A DNA stretch of 64,000 bases, taken from Hippasteria phrygiana. Its lineage: Eukaryota > Echinodermata > Asteroidea > Valvatida > Goniasteridae. Below, piece by piece: positions 33,444 to 42,288 of this stretch. Position 1 is the first letter of the stretch; each line of letters opens with the position of its first letter. The stretch covers positions 1-64,000 of the forward strand of contig JAZGUH010001195.1 in assembly GCA_037893225.1 (NCBI GenBank), given 5' to 3'. The position numbers and the translations under genes are program-made. The notes under the pieces were generated by a model. It worked only from the letters and a program-made list of their open reading frames with translations, ran no database searches and was not told the origin of the DNA.

Positions 33444-34142
33444 TTAAAATTTACCTATCGTCAAGTTAAAACTAATCTTTTTCCCTCGATTATTTATTAA
33501 ATCGCCGTCTCGGTCTCTGATACTAAAGCTAAGTTGGTTTATCTTATCACCCACGAGTCTACGAGCGGTTAATCTTGCACGCTCTACGAGCGTATCGTCT
33601 CTTTTCGTTATCGGTATAACGTCTAGCAAGTGCGTTCCCATTCCATTATAGAAATTATTAGACGTAGATAACTGATCGCAATGTAAAAAAATTGCATCGA
33701 CAGGCATTGTATTATAATGCCCTACATAATCTACGCCAAAAACTAAGTTTTTGACCGTTATCCCCAACAATTGTTTAATGTTTTTATCAAAGCGTAGAAC
33801 GTTATTTTCTTCCGTTACATTTAAAGATATTTTTTTATTAAGTTTATCTACGGAGACTTCTAACCAAACTAATTTACTTAGTCTCTCTTCGATCCAATCT
33901 ATATCGTAATATCCAGCAGGAATATCAATTTTACCATCCGTTCTACCCGTTTCTTTACCAGTGTTTGGATCGATTTGATGTATAAAATAGAGAATTTCGC
34001 TATTGCTAGCCATGTTGTAGAAGCCCGCGGTTACTATCGCGCTGGTTAAACTCATACTGTAATCTCCCTTGGAGTTATCTATAGGTTTTGACAGTCTAAA
34101 CGTTCGTTCGTTATCAAACATTTCAAAAACGTGCGATTCCAT
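33444..34142 (-). CDS. Polinton paralogous protein A2 (232 aa), possible minor virion protein
   Basis: Paralogue of the gene at 32682-33401, 42 bases upstream of it on the same strand. Same N-terminus and same HCDQLSTSNNFYNGMGTHLL core; the middle (residues 45-140) has diverged strongly. C-terminal LSFSIRDRDGDLINNRG matches the partner. The start is ATAAAATGG. It diverges from the + strand gene at 34196 with 53 bases between, so both promoters share that AT-rich gap. Two diverged copies of one fold suggest two related virion parts; function not shown. Confidence 0.75.
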   Translation of the reverse strand: MESHVFEMFDNERTFRLSKPIDNSKGDYSMSLTSAIVTAGFYNMASNSEILYFIHQIDPNTGKETGRTDGKIDIPAGYYDIDWIEERLSKLVWLEVSVDKLNKKISLNVTEENNVLRFDKNIKQLLGITVKNLVFGVDYVGHYNTMPVDAIFLHCDQLSTSNNFYNGMGTHLLDVIPITKRDDTLVERARLTARRLVGDKINQLSFSIRDRDGDLINNRGKKISFNLTIGKF

Positions 34143-34195
34143 TTTATTAAAGCTTACAAAAGCTTTAAAAAATATTTGGTTTATTATAAATTAAA

Positions 34196-35770
34196 ATGAA
34201 ATTCGCCCCAGAGAGCACCCCATTGAACATGCATTTGAGTCAACCTAATATCGTCGTAAACGCCAACGACAGGAATAGTTCTTTTATCTCTAATTTAACG
34301 GATATATTTAGCGCTTATAAAATGTCCGACGTAAAACACGACGAAGTGGTCGAACGTTACGCATCGGACCCCATGACGTTTTATCAAAATCAACTCAACT
34401 TCGCATTTTGGTGCGCGACGTCGGGTTGCGGCGTAGGACTAGAATCGTTGCTACATAAAAACCCCGTAATATCGGCTTTATTCAAGTTTCACGTATATTT
34501 TACGATCAGAAAGATACTTTACTTTTTAAAATGCCCAGTTCCAGTAGACAATACGTTCGACGATCTAAACAACGGCATCGATAAAGGCGCTTATAGCGAT
34601 ATTTGTCGACATTTTAATGTCGATCCAAACTTGAGTTTTAAACAGACAGTAGACTTAACTTCTGGAGGATTAGGTACCGCTTATTCTTACCTGTTTAAAA
34701 TAAACAAGTACTCTCCAGATATACCTTTACCCGTACCCGGTAAAAATTATACCCCCATTAAGCTTTACAAGGTTTCGGCTGAATATGACCCTAGTACGGG
34801 TGACTATGTAACGGCTAATAAATTGTGGGAATACGATTATGAAGCTATGAACCCCGGCGCCACATACATGGGATTTGTAGAGTCGGGCGATGCGAAACAT
34901 TTTAGTAAAATAACGCTCGCGTATATCAGACAATCTGCGGACGTTGTACGACTCGGTTTTAGAAAGTTTATACGCCAGAAGAGCTCGTTTACCGACGTCG
35001 GTATAGAAAAAATAAACGAAAGCGTTAGAACGTACGTGTACGCCATACTCGGTGCGCAAGCCCAAACAAAAACGAGTATACTAACTGCAGGTACCGGATT
35101 AGATGCGCAAAGACAATTTGAAAATATAGTAGAAGACATAATCAACAGCCATACGGACTTGGAATCTTCTATAACCAGATTTCAAAATTCTTTACAGTAC
35201 GCTAGAAGCTCGTTAAACTTTGTGATTAGCCCTGGATTGTACTTGATGCCATCAAATATGGAGCTTTTGGTCGGTATTCACCAAGGTTATAATAATAATA
35301 TACAGATAGCTACACCCGGCGCATCGATAGGATTAAACATCAACTTGAACTCAGACGTCGTAACGCCACCAACCCCACCCTCCCCCGTAAAAGAGAGTCG
35401 TGTAGTACCCCAGCAGAATTTAGACGATTTAGACGACCTGGCGACGTCGCCAGACCCGTTACCAACCCCACCCTCTCCCGTAAAAAAGAGTCGTGTAGTA
35501 ACCCAGCAGAATTTAGATGATTTAGATGATTTAGACGATTTAGACGATTTAGACCCGTCATCAACACCTACATCTCCGCTACCTTCAATCTCAGATGTAC
35601 TCCCTACGGTCGTAGCTACGCAAGTACCCCCACCACCCCCTCTGCCACGCCCTACGCGAGCAGCTACGCCACCGCCAGACTCGCACGAACAAGAAAAAAC
35701 GGCTTTAGTCGTTGGTTTAATGGCCGCTGCTGGAGTTGGGTATCTAGCTTACGATATTCTACGTCGCTGA
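34196..35770 (+). CDS. Polinton 524-aa protein with Pro/Asp repeats and C-terminal membrane anchor
   Basis: Residues 1-370 look globular (YQNQLNFAFWCATSGCGVGLE, YVYAILGAQAQTKTS, RFQNSLQYARSSLNF). Residues 385-460 carry a duplicated unit, TPPSPVK-[EK]-SRVV followed by QQNLDDLDDL and expanded DDL repeats. A Pro-rich stretch with two copies of the element's in-frame TAGCTACGC repeat (35602-35626, 35650-35670) follows. The end is a transmembrane helix (VVGLMAAAGVGYLAY). The gene overlaps the 3' end of the convergent integrase gene by 12 bases. I recognise it as a conserved companion in elements of this type but know no function. It may be a virion surface or membrane protein; this is inference. 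Confidence 0.8.
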   Translation: MKFAPESTPLNMHLSQPNIVVNANDRNSSFISNLTDIFSAYKMSDVKHDEVVERYASDPMTFYQNQLNFAFWCATSGCGVGLESLLHKNPVISALFKFHVYFTIRKILYFLKCPVPVDNTFDDLNNGIDKGAYSDICRHFNVDPNLSFKQTVDLTSGGLGTAYSYLFKINKYSPDIPLPVPGKNYTPIKLYKVSAEYDPSTGDYVTANKLWEYDYEAMNPGATYMGFVESGDAKHFSKITLAYIRQSADVVRLGFRKFIRQKSSFTDVGIEKINESVRTYVYAILGAQAQTKTSILTAGTGLDAQRQFENIVEDIINSHTDLESSITRFQNSLQYARSSLNFVISPGLYLMPSNMELLVGIHQGYNNNIQIATPGASIGLNINLNSDVVTPPTPPSPVKESRVVPQQNLDDLDDLATSPDPLPTPPSPVKKSRVVTQQNLDDLDDLDDLDDLDPSSTPTSPLPSISDVLPTVVATQVPPPPPLPRPTRAATPPPDSHEQEKTALVVGLMAAAGVGYLAYDILRR

Positions 35771-36766
35771 AGAAGGCGGTAACTCAGTATCTGATGGAAC
35801 GACCATTAATTCTTTCTTAACGAACGATCTCTTGGGACCGTTATTCAGCCAGTATAACGCGGGCTGTCCGGGATTTGTCGTTCTCCTTCTAATCGTATAC
35901 ATTTCTAAGCTCCAAATAGGATCGGTAGCTCTTCTTCTAACGTCTTTTTCGAGCTCTCCAGGAGCGTAAAGATATCTAACGATATCGTCATTTACGCTTA
36001 GCGCGACTTCGGGACTCTTGAGCCCCGAGGAACTCAATTGTTTTATTTCTAACTGAGACATAGCCGCTCGAGGAGTTAACGGTTTACCTTTCATAGTCGA
36101 TATCAATCTAGTTTCTTCGTTGTTTAACGCAGCTACGACCTCGGGTAATCTTTTTACCCACTCTCGGCTACGCTCGGTAGGCTCTAACATTTCTTGAGCG
36201 TATTGATGACCGAATAATCTTTCGGCTAAAGTACGATTAAATCTTTCTACTATACCTTGAGCTCTATGATTACCAACCTCGCCTTTCTGTACTACGACGT
36301 TGCGAGTCCGCATCAAAGTATTAAATTCAGCCATAAATTCTGTACCGGGGTCTACTTTTATCGTGAGAGGCCAAGACAATGGCGATCTTTTGTAAATCTT
36401 TTTTATCGCCTCTACAACTTGAGTACTCGTTTTATTCGTCAAGGGTTCAGCTTCTTTATATCTAGTGGCCACATCGACGATCGTCAACGCGTATTTATAT
36501 CTTTTACGTCTAACTACATCGTGAGGTAGATATAACAGATCCGCTTGATGCATTTCATTGGGCCTCCCTATAACCTTACCGAGACTCGTAGGTCTCGGGA
36601 TAGTACTGGGGGCTGGCAAATATATTTGCCACATGGCTTGTTTTCTCAACCAATTTTTAACGTCTGGCTCGGGTACGTTTGCTTTTAACGATAATTTTTT
36701 TATAGCGCCTGCACCTTTCCAATATCCTTTAGGACTGTAAAATATTTTACTTAGTTTTGTTTCCAT
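35759..36766 (-). CDS. Retroviral-type DDE integrase (rve), 335 aa
   Basis: Joins element ends to target DNA, consistent with the 5-6 base duplication at 28305 and 44841. The catalytic core has D76 (MHQADLLYLP), D139 (IKVDPGTEF) and E174 (GIVERFNRTL), the D,D35E pattern. The N-terminal ~60 residues are a helical region without a clear HHCC finger. The C-terminal ~70 residues (DPIWSLEMYTI, PALYWLNNG, FVKKELMVV) form an SH3-like DNA-binding tail as in Polinton integrases. No chromodomain is apparent. The start ATG follows TATAAAATAAA on the minus strand. It is divergent from the gene at 36807 by 40 bases. Confidence 0.95.
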   Translation of the reverse strand: METKLSKIFYSPKGYWKGAGAIKKLSLKANVPEPDVKNWLRKQAMWQIYLPAPSTIPRPTSLGKVIGRPNEMHQADLLYLPHDVVRRKRYKYALTIVDVATRYKEAEPLTNKTSTQVVEAIKKIYKRSPLSWPLTIKVDPGTEFMAEFNTLMRTRNVVVQKGEVGNHRAQGIVERFNRTLAERLFGHQYAQEMLEPTERSREWVKRLPEVVAALNNEETRLISTMKGKPLTPRAAMSQLEIKQLSSSGLKSPEVALSVNDDIVRYLYAPGELEKDVRRRATDPIWSLEMYTIRRRTTNPGQPALYWLNNGPKRSFVKKELMVVPSDTELPPSSAT

Positions 36767-36806
36767 TTTATTTTATACTTGTAAAAATTTTAACGACTTA
36801 TTAAAA

Positions 36807-37220
36807 ATGGCGAGTGCATTAATGATGATTGGTGGAGCTATTGTAAACGCTTTAGCGTTTAGCGGATCGAACTTTCTATTTTCGAGTATGGGTGGGTCGT
36901 CGGCTGAAGAACGTAAACGACACGACCTCGCTTTAGAACAATTAACTCGAGCTAAACAAGAGTGGGTAGAACAAAGAACCAAGTATCTAGATTATCTAAA
37001 CGATAGACTACACAAAGAAGCCAGGGCTCAAAAAGATTTTCAAAATGTAGATGAGGCGTTGATAGAATATAACGAAGTAACCAACGAAGAGTTGAGATTA
37101 CCTCGCGAACCTGTATTGTCGGACTTTTACGCACCTAGCGAAGGTCAAAAAGATGGTGAAATTGTATTTATCTTAGGAGGCACTGCTGTTTTAGGTTACT
37201 TAGTTTATAAGTTTGTCTAA
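36807..37220 (+). CDS. Small Polinton membrane protein with coiled coil (137 aa)
   Basis: The N-terminus is hydrophobic and Gly/Ala-rich (ALMMIGGAIVNALAFSGSNFLF). The centre is a charged helix (residues 30-90, EERKRHDLALEQL through HKEARAQKD), and the C-terminus is a second membrane helix (IVFILGGTAVLGYLVY). YAPSEGQKD precedes the last helix. Two hydrophobic ends around a coiled coil suggest a protein bridging or lining an internal membrane. Start AAAAATGG. It lies just before the probable capsid gene. Function unknown. Confidence 0.75.
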   Translation: MASALMMIGGAIVNALAFSGSNFLFSSMGGSSAEERKRHDLALEQLTRAKQEWVEQRTKYLDYLNDRLHKEARAQKDFQNVDEALIEYNEVTNEELRLPREPVLSDFYAPSEGQKDGEIVFILGGTAVLGYLVYKFV

Positions 37221-37281
37221 AAGTTTAAGTTTGTTTCGTTAAGTAAAAAAAGCTTTTTATTTTTTTGTTTCGTTAAGTAAA

Positions 37282-38559
37282 ATGAACGCAATTTATGGAA
37301 GCAAACTGAATCCACACAGAAGTTTAAAAAATCCTAGAGCGTTGAAGGGATTGAGGCAATCGATGGTTATTACTCATAATCCTAGTACCGCATCGGCTGG
37401 CAGTCTGTTGATCGTTGAATTTCCTATGTTGAGTCAAGACGATGTAGTCGTACCGGGTACAGTACGATTAGCTTTTAATATAGACTTAGAATCTGAAGGC
37501 ACTGGCGAAGACGATGCAAGAACTCTATATTATAACGTCGCACGAAATTTAATTAGCGGCGTAAGAATCAAACTAGAAGGTAAAGATTTCGTAGCGTTTA
37601 CGGATGCCGATGTATATAACGCGTATAAAGACTTGTGGCGACCAGCCAGCGCGAACGATGCGTATCGAGGACTCGAAGATAGCAACATCACGAAACTCAG
37701 AATCGACGCCAGCGATGGGGTTGCTAGCGCAAATGGTGGAAAAGACAAAGCGATTGCGGACGCTTACGGTAACCGATATTACATTCCTCTAGATTTTGAA
37801 ATGCTTACGGATCATCAGCCTTTTAGTCCATCGACGCTCAAAGATAGACTAACTTACGAATTTACGTTTAACGATCACGCTAGCGTAGTAAAATCTACCG
37901 ATAACAACGCAAAGTATAAAATTTCGGGGTTAGATCTCGAGTTTGAAACTGTGACTAATAAAACATTGGCCGATAATATCAGACAAAAATATCGAGGTAA
38001 AACTCATTTTCTATACGAAAAAGTTCAAAGATATACGGTTTTAACGCTAAACAAGTCCGACACTACTTGGAACATTAATCTCAATCAAGCCATTAGAAGT
38101 CTCAAAGGTATACTTCTTTTATTTAAAGAATCGGGCGAAAAGGATCCTCGAATTTTTTATAATCCAAATATCGAAAAAGTAGACGTTACGATAGAGGGTA
38201 AGCCGAATCAATTGTATAGTCAGGGCATGAAGCGTTATCAACACTGGGATGAGATTACCAAGTTTTTCGGCGACTCTAATACAGAATTTGGCGCCAGCGT
38301 GTCTAAAGACTTGGAATTACACGATATGACTCTAGGCTCCTATTTAAGCACTAGTTACGGTCTTTGGCTAGATACGAGGGTAACCGACGACAACAAAAGT
38401 CACGGTTCTGGCAGGAAAATAGGAGACGTAGGTGGAGGTATTTCTCTCCATTTAGAAAGAGAGGCTGAGACAGCTGGTTCTCTAACGTGTTACGTTTTCT
38501 TGGTGATGGATGGTCAGTTGGTGCTAGAAGATGGACGATTTAGCGGTAGTTACTCTTAA
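37282..38559 (+). CDS. Probable Polinton major capsid protein (425 aa)
   Basis: The best capsid candidate by size, by position directly upstream of the packaging ATPase gene (24 bases between), and by beta-rich composition with no membrane segment or enzyme motif. N-terminal NPHRSLKNPRALKGLRQSM is followed by strand-rich sequence (LLIVEFPML, VVPGTVRLAFNID). The C-terminus is LTCYVFLVMDGQLVLEDGRF. The length would allow a double jelly roll, the Polinton MCP fold, but I cannot show the fold from sequence. Upstream, the 16-base text GTTTCGTTAAGTAAAA occurs twice (37228, 37266), the second running into the ATG. This suggests a distinct promoter element for a highly expressed gene. Confidence 0.65.
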   Translation: MNAIYGSKLNPHRSLKNPRALKGLRQSMVITHNPSTASAGSLLIVEFPMLSQDDVVVPGTVRLAFNIDLESEGTGEDDARTLYYNVARNLISGVRIKLEGKDFVAFTDADVYNAYKDLWRPASANDAYRGLEDSNITKLRIDASDGVASANGGKDKAIADAYGNRYYIPLDFEMLTDHQPFSPSTLKDRLTYEFTFNDHASVVKSTDNNAKYKISGLDLEFETVTNKTLADNIRQKYRGKTHFLYEKVQRYTVLTLNKSDTTWNINLNQAIRSLKGILLLFKESGEKDPRIFYNPNIEKVDVTIEGKPNQLYSQGMKRYQHWDEITKFFGDSNTEFGASVSKDLELHDMTLGSYLSTSYGLWLDTRVTDDNKSHGSGRKIGDVGGGISLHLEREAETAGSLTCYVFLVMDGQLVLEDGRFSGSYS

Positions 38560-38583
38560 AATAGTTTTTACTATAAATAAGCA

Positions 38584-39219
38584 ATGCATAAAACGTTTCC
38601 AAAAACACCACACTGCGCGCTAGTATGCGGTAGGACTAATTCGGGTAAAACCAAATATATTTTAGATCTATTAGAAACTGAGTATAAAGATCACTTTGAA
38701 AAGATCGTAGTTATTTGTCCTACGTTGAGCAACAACAAGACATATCGCGAGAGACGTTGGTTGTGGTTAGACCCCGAGATATACCCATGCGATTTAGAGG
38801 TAGAAAAGGTGACTCTCAACGAAGCTTTAGCATTTTATAGAGCTCGATTTAAAGGATCGCACGTTCTATTTTTGATAGACGATTGTAGCTCGGAACAAGA
38901 CATAAAATATCGTAAGGCGGCGTTCGGAAAAAACACTTGCGTTTTAACGAAATTGGCGTTTAGCGGTAGGCACGACAATCACTACTGTTGGTTGATGACT
39001 CAAAAGTATAATTGCGTAATGACAGATTTTAGAGCTCAAACTGCATTTGTCGTATTGTTCTATTGCAAAGATAAAAATAGTTTCGATTCATGCCTCGATG
39101 AAAATGATGCGGTTCCTTTAGAAGAAAGATCGAGAATTAAACAGATTTTAAGAGACACCCCTTTTAGTAAATTATTGGTAAAAACTGATCCTCCTGTCTG
39201 TTGGCAGTTGATCTATTAG
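38584..39219 (+). CDS. Packaging-type P-loop ATPase (A32/FtsK-HerA-like), 211 aa
   Basis: Walker A is CGRTNSGKT (residues 15-23) and Walker B is HVLFLIDD (93-100). A likely sensor region follows (RHDNHYCWLMTQKYN). Length and motif spacing match the short genome-packaging ATPases of Polintons, virophages and other PRD1/adenovirus-lineage elements, which pump DNA into preformed capsids. It follows the probable capsid gene on the same strand. The start ATG is preceded by ACTATAAATAAGCA. The 11-bp GATA array begins at its stop codon. Confidence 0.9.
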   Translation: MHKTFPKTPHCALVCGRTNSGKTKYILDLLETEYKDHFEKIVVICPTLSNNKTYRERRWLWLDPEIYPCDLEVEKVTLNEALAFYRARFKGSHVLFLIDDCSSEQDIKYRKAAFGKNTCVLTKLAFSGRHDNHYCWLMTQKYNCVMTDFRAQTAFVVLFYCKDKNSFDSCLDENDAVPLEERSRIKQILRDTPFSKLLVKTDPPVCWQLIY

Positions 39220-39404
39220 ATAACTAATAGATGATCTATAGATACCTATTAGATGATTTATAGATGATTTATAGATAACTGTTAGATACCTATTAGATGA
39301 TTTGTAGATAACTGATAGATAACTGATAGATAACTGTTAGATACCTGTTAGATACCTGATAGATAACTGTTAGATAACTAATAGATGATCTACAGATTAT
39401 CTAG
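39218..39404 (+). repeat. 17 x 11-bp array of AGATAACTGAT-type units
   Basis: Seventeen consecutive 11-base units each start AGAT. Examples are AGATAACTGAT, AGATACCTGTT and AGATGATTTAT. The first overlaps the ATPase stop codon and the last ends 14 bases before the ORF at 39418. Most units contain a GATA core. An 11-base period keeps every core on nearly the same face of the helix. It could be a regulatory or replication element; there is no direct evidence of function. Confidence 0.9.
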
Positions 39405-39417
39405 TCATCTATAAAAT

Positions 39418-39636
39418 ATGATAGAATATCTAGACCTATTATTAAAACTAGTAATAGCCATCAACTTATCTTTATTTTCTTACGATTATATTTCTTGTAG
39501 AAATAAGATTAAAAAATATAGTTCTATTTTAAATGATCAAGTCGATAGAATCTCTAAGCACGTTATCTCAAGAGCCCATAGCTGCTACACCCACGACCAT
39601 AGCGACGATCCCAGAAGCAACTATATCCAAAAATAG
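39418..39636 (+). CDS. Small 72-aa ORF with N-terminal membrane helix
   Basis: Starts directly after ATCTATAAAAT, matching the start-proximal motif of other genes here. The N-terminus is a signal-anchor-like helix (LDLLLKLVIAINLSLF). The rest is charged and Ser/His-rich. The last 35 codons overlap the next ORF in a different frame. The promoter-like motif is the main support; the protein is not recognised. Confidence 0.45.
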   Translation: MIEYLDLLLKLVIAINLSLFSYDYISCRNKIKKYSSILNDQVDRISKHVISRAHSCYTHDHSDDPRSNYIQK

Positions 39637-40186
39637 ACTTTTGGGCGTAGTTGCGAGTGGTGATTCTAAAAAATATTTCGGTAAAGAATACTCCGTCAAT
39701 GAAATAGAGAGCTTGACCGCTGAAAAACAAGAAAAGCTATATAAAAGATACGAAGCCAAGCTCGGTAAAGAAATGATAGTCAGTTTGGGGAGTTGCGTGT
39801 TGACCGTTTACGCAAAAGCTTTAGGCGCGACTTTACCGCTGGCTTCGCCATTCGGTTATAAACTTTGTTTAGATTCCGAAGAAGCCCTCGTTAACGATCT
39901 AGAAAAAGACCCCGTTATTTCTAGCAGCTTGTCAAGTTTACTTTGCGAAGTGCATTACAGTTATGGGATTTATTTATCTCCTTTGGTGGCTATGATGATC
40001 ACGACTAAACATTTACAGGTAGATAGTAGTAGTAATATAACAACAAATAATAGTAGTATTATTATAAAAGATGAGCCTAGAAACGACAACGACGGATCAA
40101 GTAGCCCAAGAGACTCCCCAAGAGCCTCCCCCTCCCCAAGAGCCGGCTCTATCAAGAGTCACAAAAAAAAGAGTAAAAGACCCTAA
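39533..40186 (+). CDS. Polinton 217-aa protein, unknown, basic C-terminus
   Basis: A Thr/Pro-rich N-terminus leads to a conserved-looking core (SKKYFGKEYSVNEIESLTAEKQEKLYKRYEAKLG) and a hydrophobic stretch (VSLGSCVLTVYAKALGATLPLASPFGYKL). A second hydrophobic segment (YGIYLSPLVAMMI) follows, then a Ser/Pro/Arg/Lys tail. The tail is encoded by bases that also encode the N-terminus of the gene at 40071, a 116-base overlap in different frames. Start CTATTTTAAATG. I recognise no domain. Membrane association and nucleic-acid contact by the basic tail are inferences. Confidence 0.65.
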   Translation: MIKSIESLSTLSQEPIAATPTTIATIPEATISKNRLLGVVASGDSKKYFGKEYSVNEIESLTAEKQEKLYKRYEAKLGKEMIVSLGSCVLTVYAKALGATLPLASPFGYKLCLDSEEALVNDLEKDPVISSSLSSLLCEVHYSYGIYLSPLVAMMITTKHLQVDSSSNITTNNSSIIIKDEPRNDNDGSSSPRDSPRASPSPRAGSIKSHKKKSKRP

Positions 40187-40445
40187 AAGAGTAGAGCAAG
40201 GTAAAAAACTGGCTGAAAGAAACAAAAAGATGAAAGAACAAATACAACAAATGCAAAGTATAGAAGAGCAAACGCCAGCGCCAACGATGAGAGACATTCC
40301 GAGCTGGGGATACGCGATAGTTGGTTTGGTTGTTTTATCGCTAGGATATCTCGCGTTTAAAAAGAGTAAACCTGTAGATGCACAGCGAGAAGTAGGAGTT
40401 ACGATCTCAACCCCTAAAGTTGAAGAACTATTAGAAATGGAATAA
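40071..40445 (+). CDS. Polinton 124-aa basic single-pass membrane protein
   Basis: The start follows TATTATTATAAAAG, the same motif as the polymerase gene. The N-terminus is Pro/Glu-rich. Residues 29-60 are strongly basic (VTKKRVKDPKRVEQGKKLAE), followed by a coiled coil. Residues 80-100 form one transmembrane helix (SWGYAIVGLVVLSLGYLAF). The basic KRVKDPKRV-GKKLAE pattern followed by a membrane helix recurs in companion proteins of similar elements, as I recall. A role tethering DNA or core to a membrane is possible but unproven. Confidence 0.7.
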   Translation: MSLETTTTDQVAQETPQEPPPPQEPALSRVTKKRVKDPKRVEQGKKLAERNKKMKEQIQQMQSIEEQTPAPTMRDIPSWGYAIVGLVVLSLGYLAFKKSKPVDAQREVGVTISTPKVEELLEME

Positions 40446-40475
40446 ATAAAAAAATAAAATGTTTGTACAAGTAAA

Positions 40476-40709
40476 ATGGATACGAAGAACGTTGCAAATA
40501 CTCTTTATCACGGCGCTGTGTTGAGTTTGTTGACCGTAGGTTATACTATGTTGAGTAAAAAACTTTTGAAAATTAAGCCCGCCGATTTAGGAAAGCTAGA
40601 CGTAGAAGATACGATTAAAATCACCGCTACGGTAGGTAGCGCTCTAGCTACTCAGACTTGGTTAGTGAGTCAAGGAGTAATTCCTCAGAATGTGGTAAAT
40701 ACTACGTAA
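40476..40709 (+). CDS. Polinton 77-aa small membrane protein
   Basis: Contains two short hydrophobic segments (HGAVLSLLTVGYTML; ATVGSALATQTWLV) around KKLLKIKPADLGKLDVEDTIK. The ATG follows TTTGTACAAGTAAA; an ACAAGTA sequence also lies upstream of the integrase start. The SKKLLK-KPADLGKLD-ED block is typical of a small conserved protein in elements of this kind. Function unknown. Confidence 0.7.
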   Translation: MDTKNVANTLYHGAVLSLLTVGYTMLSKKLLKIKPADLGKLDVEDTIKITATVGSALATQTWLVSQGVIPQNVVNTT

Positions 40710-40734
40710 AATATAAAATATACGACTTTATAAA

Positions 40735-42270
40735 ATGGATGAAGGTGGAGAAGATTTTGAAAAAGGCGATAGAGGTCGAGAAGCCGAACGAACCGATGAT
40801 GCTGATGATGTTTTTCAAGATGCTAATGCCGAGACTGATTTTCCGATTCCACCCCCACAAACGACGGGTGAAGCGATTGATAGATTAGATCCACTTTTAC
40901 ATCGCCGCATAGTCGGTGACGCAGAATCGTTTTATGATTTTTTGGAAAGTCAAGGTTACGAAAGACCAGCGAATATAAAACATGAATATTTTAGTAGAGA
41001 AAAAGGTGGAAAATACTACAAAGACATAAAGTTAACGTTTGAAAATGATCCTACAAAGTTTGTAAAATTAGATAGGTTAAAAGAAAGAATTGCCAAAGCT
41101 GGATATAAACCGACTCTTTTTTTACGAGTAGAGTTTGGTTTGGTAAAAACTGGAACGACGCAATTACGCCCTACAAGCGTAGATACGCGAGCACAACAAG
41201 AAATAAGCCAGATGCACCCCGAAAATATTGAGATGAGTGAACTTCCAAAAGCGGCCGATTATGTTGGAAGAATCGTAGAAGAAATAATAGAGGATATATT
41301 AATAGAAGTAGATTCACGAGGAGAAATAAAAGAACCAAGTAAATTATTAGGTGAATACAAAAGAGGACTAGATAAACAAAAAAAAGAGTTAGATGAACGA
41401 GTAAACGCATTAAATAAATTAGCGAGAACATTAGATGAACGAGTAGAAACATTAGATAGATCGAGGGGAGTAATAGATAAACGAAGAACAGCATTAGATG
41501 AACGAGAAAGTGTATTAGATGAACGAGAAAGTGTATCGGATAAACTAGAAAAAGCATTAGATGAACGAGAAATAGTAATTAAAAAAATTACGGGAGTAAA
41601 CAACTTGAGAGAAATTGCTGGTGTAAACAAAGCGTTACAAACTCTCAAAGGTAATTTAAAATTAAATTTAGCTCGATTAGGAAGGCTAGATGATGAAATT
41701 AATCAAACCAAAGCTGAACTAACTGAAGCAACGAGCGAAGAAGAGAGACGAGAAATAGCCAATCGATTAAAAGATCTAAAGGATGAAAGATCCGCTAGAT
41801 TGACAGCGTCGATCGAAAATGAACGAGGAATCAAAAGTCAACTCGTTAGAATCAAAGAAATGTTTAATAAAATGCTAGATAGTGATATCTCGCTAAGAGA
41901 AAAGATTAGAATTCTGTTTCGAGAAGAGGGTGTGACGGTTGCAAGTATATTAACCGCGTTTGTTATAGCTATAAGTTTTATCGTTGATAAGTTGGTGGCG
42001 GCTGTTGGTGGGGGTGGTTCGGCGGCTGTGCCTACGCCTAAACCCGGAGGTAACGTGAAAGATTGGATAAGTAATCATTTAAAAAACTTGGCTAATTTGC
42101 TAAAAAAGCTCGGGGGTAAGTTATTAGTCGCTTTACCTGGTATTTTGGGTGCTATCGCGAGTTGGTTGTTCAATCTATTGAGCAAGTCGGTAGGTTGGTT
42201 GGCAGACCACGTGTGGACGTTATTGGTGGGTGTTGGTACTTTGATACTAGTATACGTGCAAAAAAAATAA
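40735..42270 (+). CDS. Polinton coiled-coil membrane protein B1 (511 aa)
   Basis: An acidic N-terminus leads to a small domain (YDFLESQGYERPANI, TFENDPTKFVKLDRL). Then a long heptad/heptad-like repeat at about residues 205-285 uses a 7-residue LDER-x-x-x unit (LDERVETLDRSRGVIDKRR). Further coiled coil and the block LREKIRILFREEGV follow. Then come a hydrophobic helix, a Gly/Pro linker and an amphipathic plus membrane C-terminus (DWISNHLKNLANLLKKLGG, WTLLVGVGTLILVYV). The last ~75 residues are almost the same as in the gene at 42289. The start is ACTTTATAAAATGG. It is likely a tail-anchored rod; a virion internal or membrane-remodelling role is inference. Confidence 0.8.
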   Translation: MDEGGEDFEKGDRGREAERTDDADDVFQDANAETDFPIPPPQTTGEAIDRLDPLLHRRIVGDAESFYDFLESQGYERPANIKHEYFSREKGGKYYKDIKLTFENDPTKFVKLDRLKERIAKAGYKPTLFLRVEFGLVKTGTTQLRPTSVDTRAQQEISQMHPENIEMSELPKAADYVGRIVEEIIEDILIEVDSRGEIKEPSKLLGEYKRGLDKQKKELDERVNALNKLARTLDERVETLDRSRGVIDKRRTALDERESVLDERESVSDKLEKALDEREIVIKKITGVNNLREIAGVNKALQTLKGNLKLNLARLGRLDDEINQTKAELTEATSEEERREIANRLKDLKDERSARLTASIENERGIKSQLVRIKEMFNKMLDSDISLREKIRILFREEGVTVASILTAFVIAISFIVDKLVAAVGGGGSAAVPTPKPGGNVKDWISNHLKNLANLLKKLGGKLLVALPGILGAIASWLFNLLSKSVGWLADHVWTLLVGVGTLILVYVQKK

Positions 42271-42288
42271 AATATACGACTTTATAAA

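Noticed and set aside
39217..39410. CRISPR-like array
   Set aside because: Units are 11 bases with no unique spacers; eukaryotic context.
41171..41648. Minus-strand ORFs of about 128 codons
   Set aside because: Shadows of the LDER heptad repeat on the other strand.
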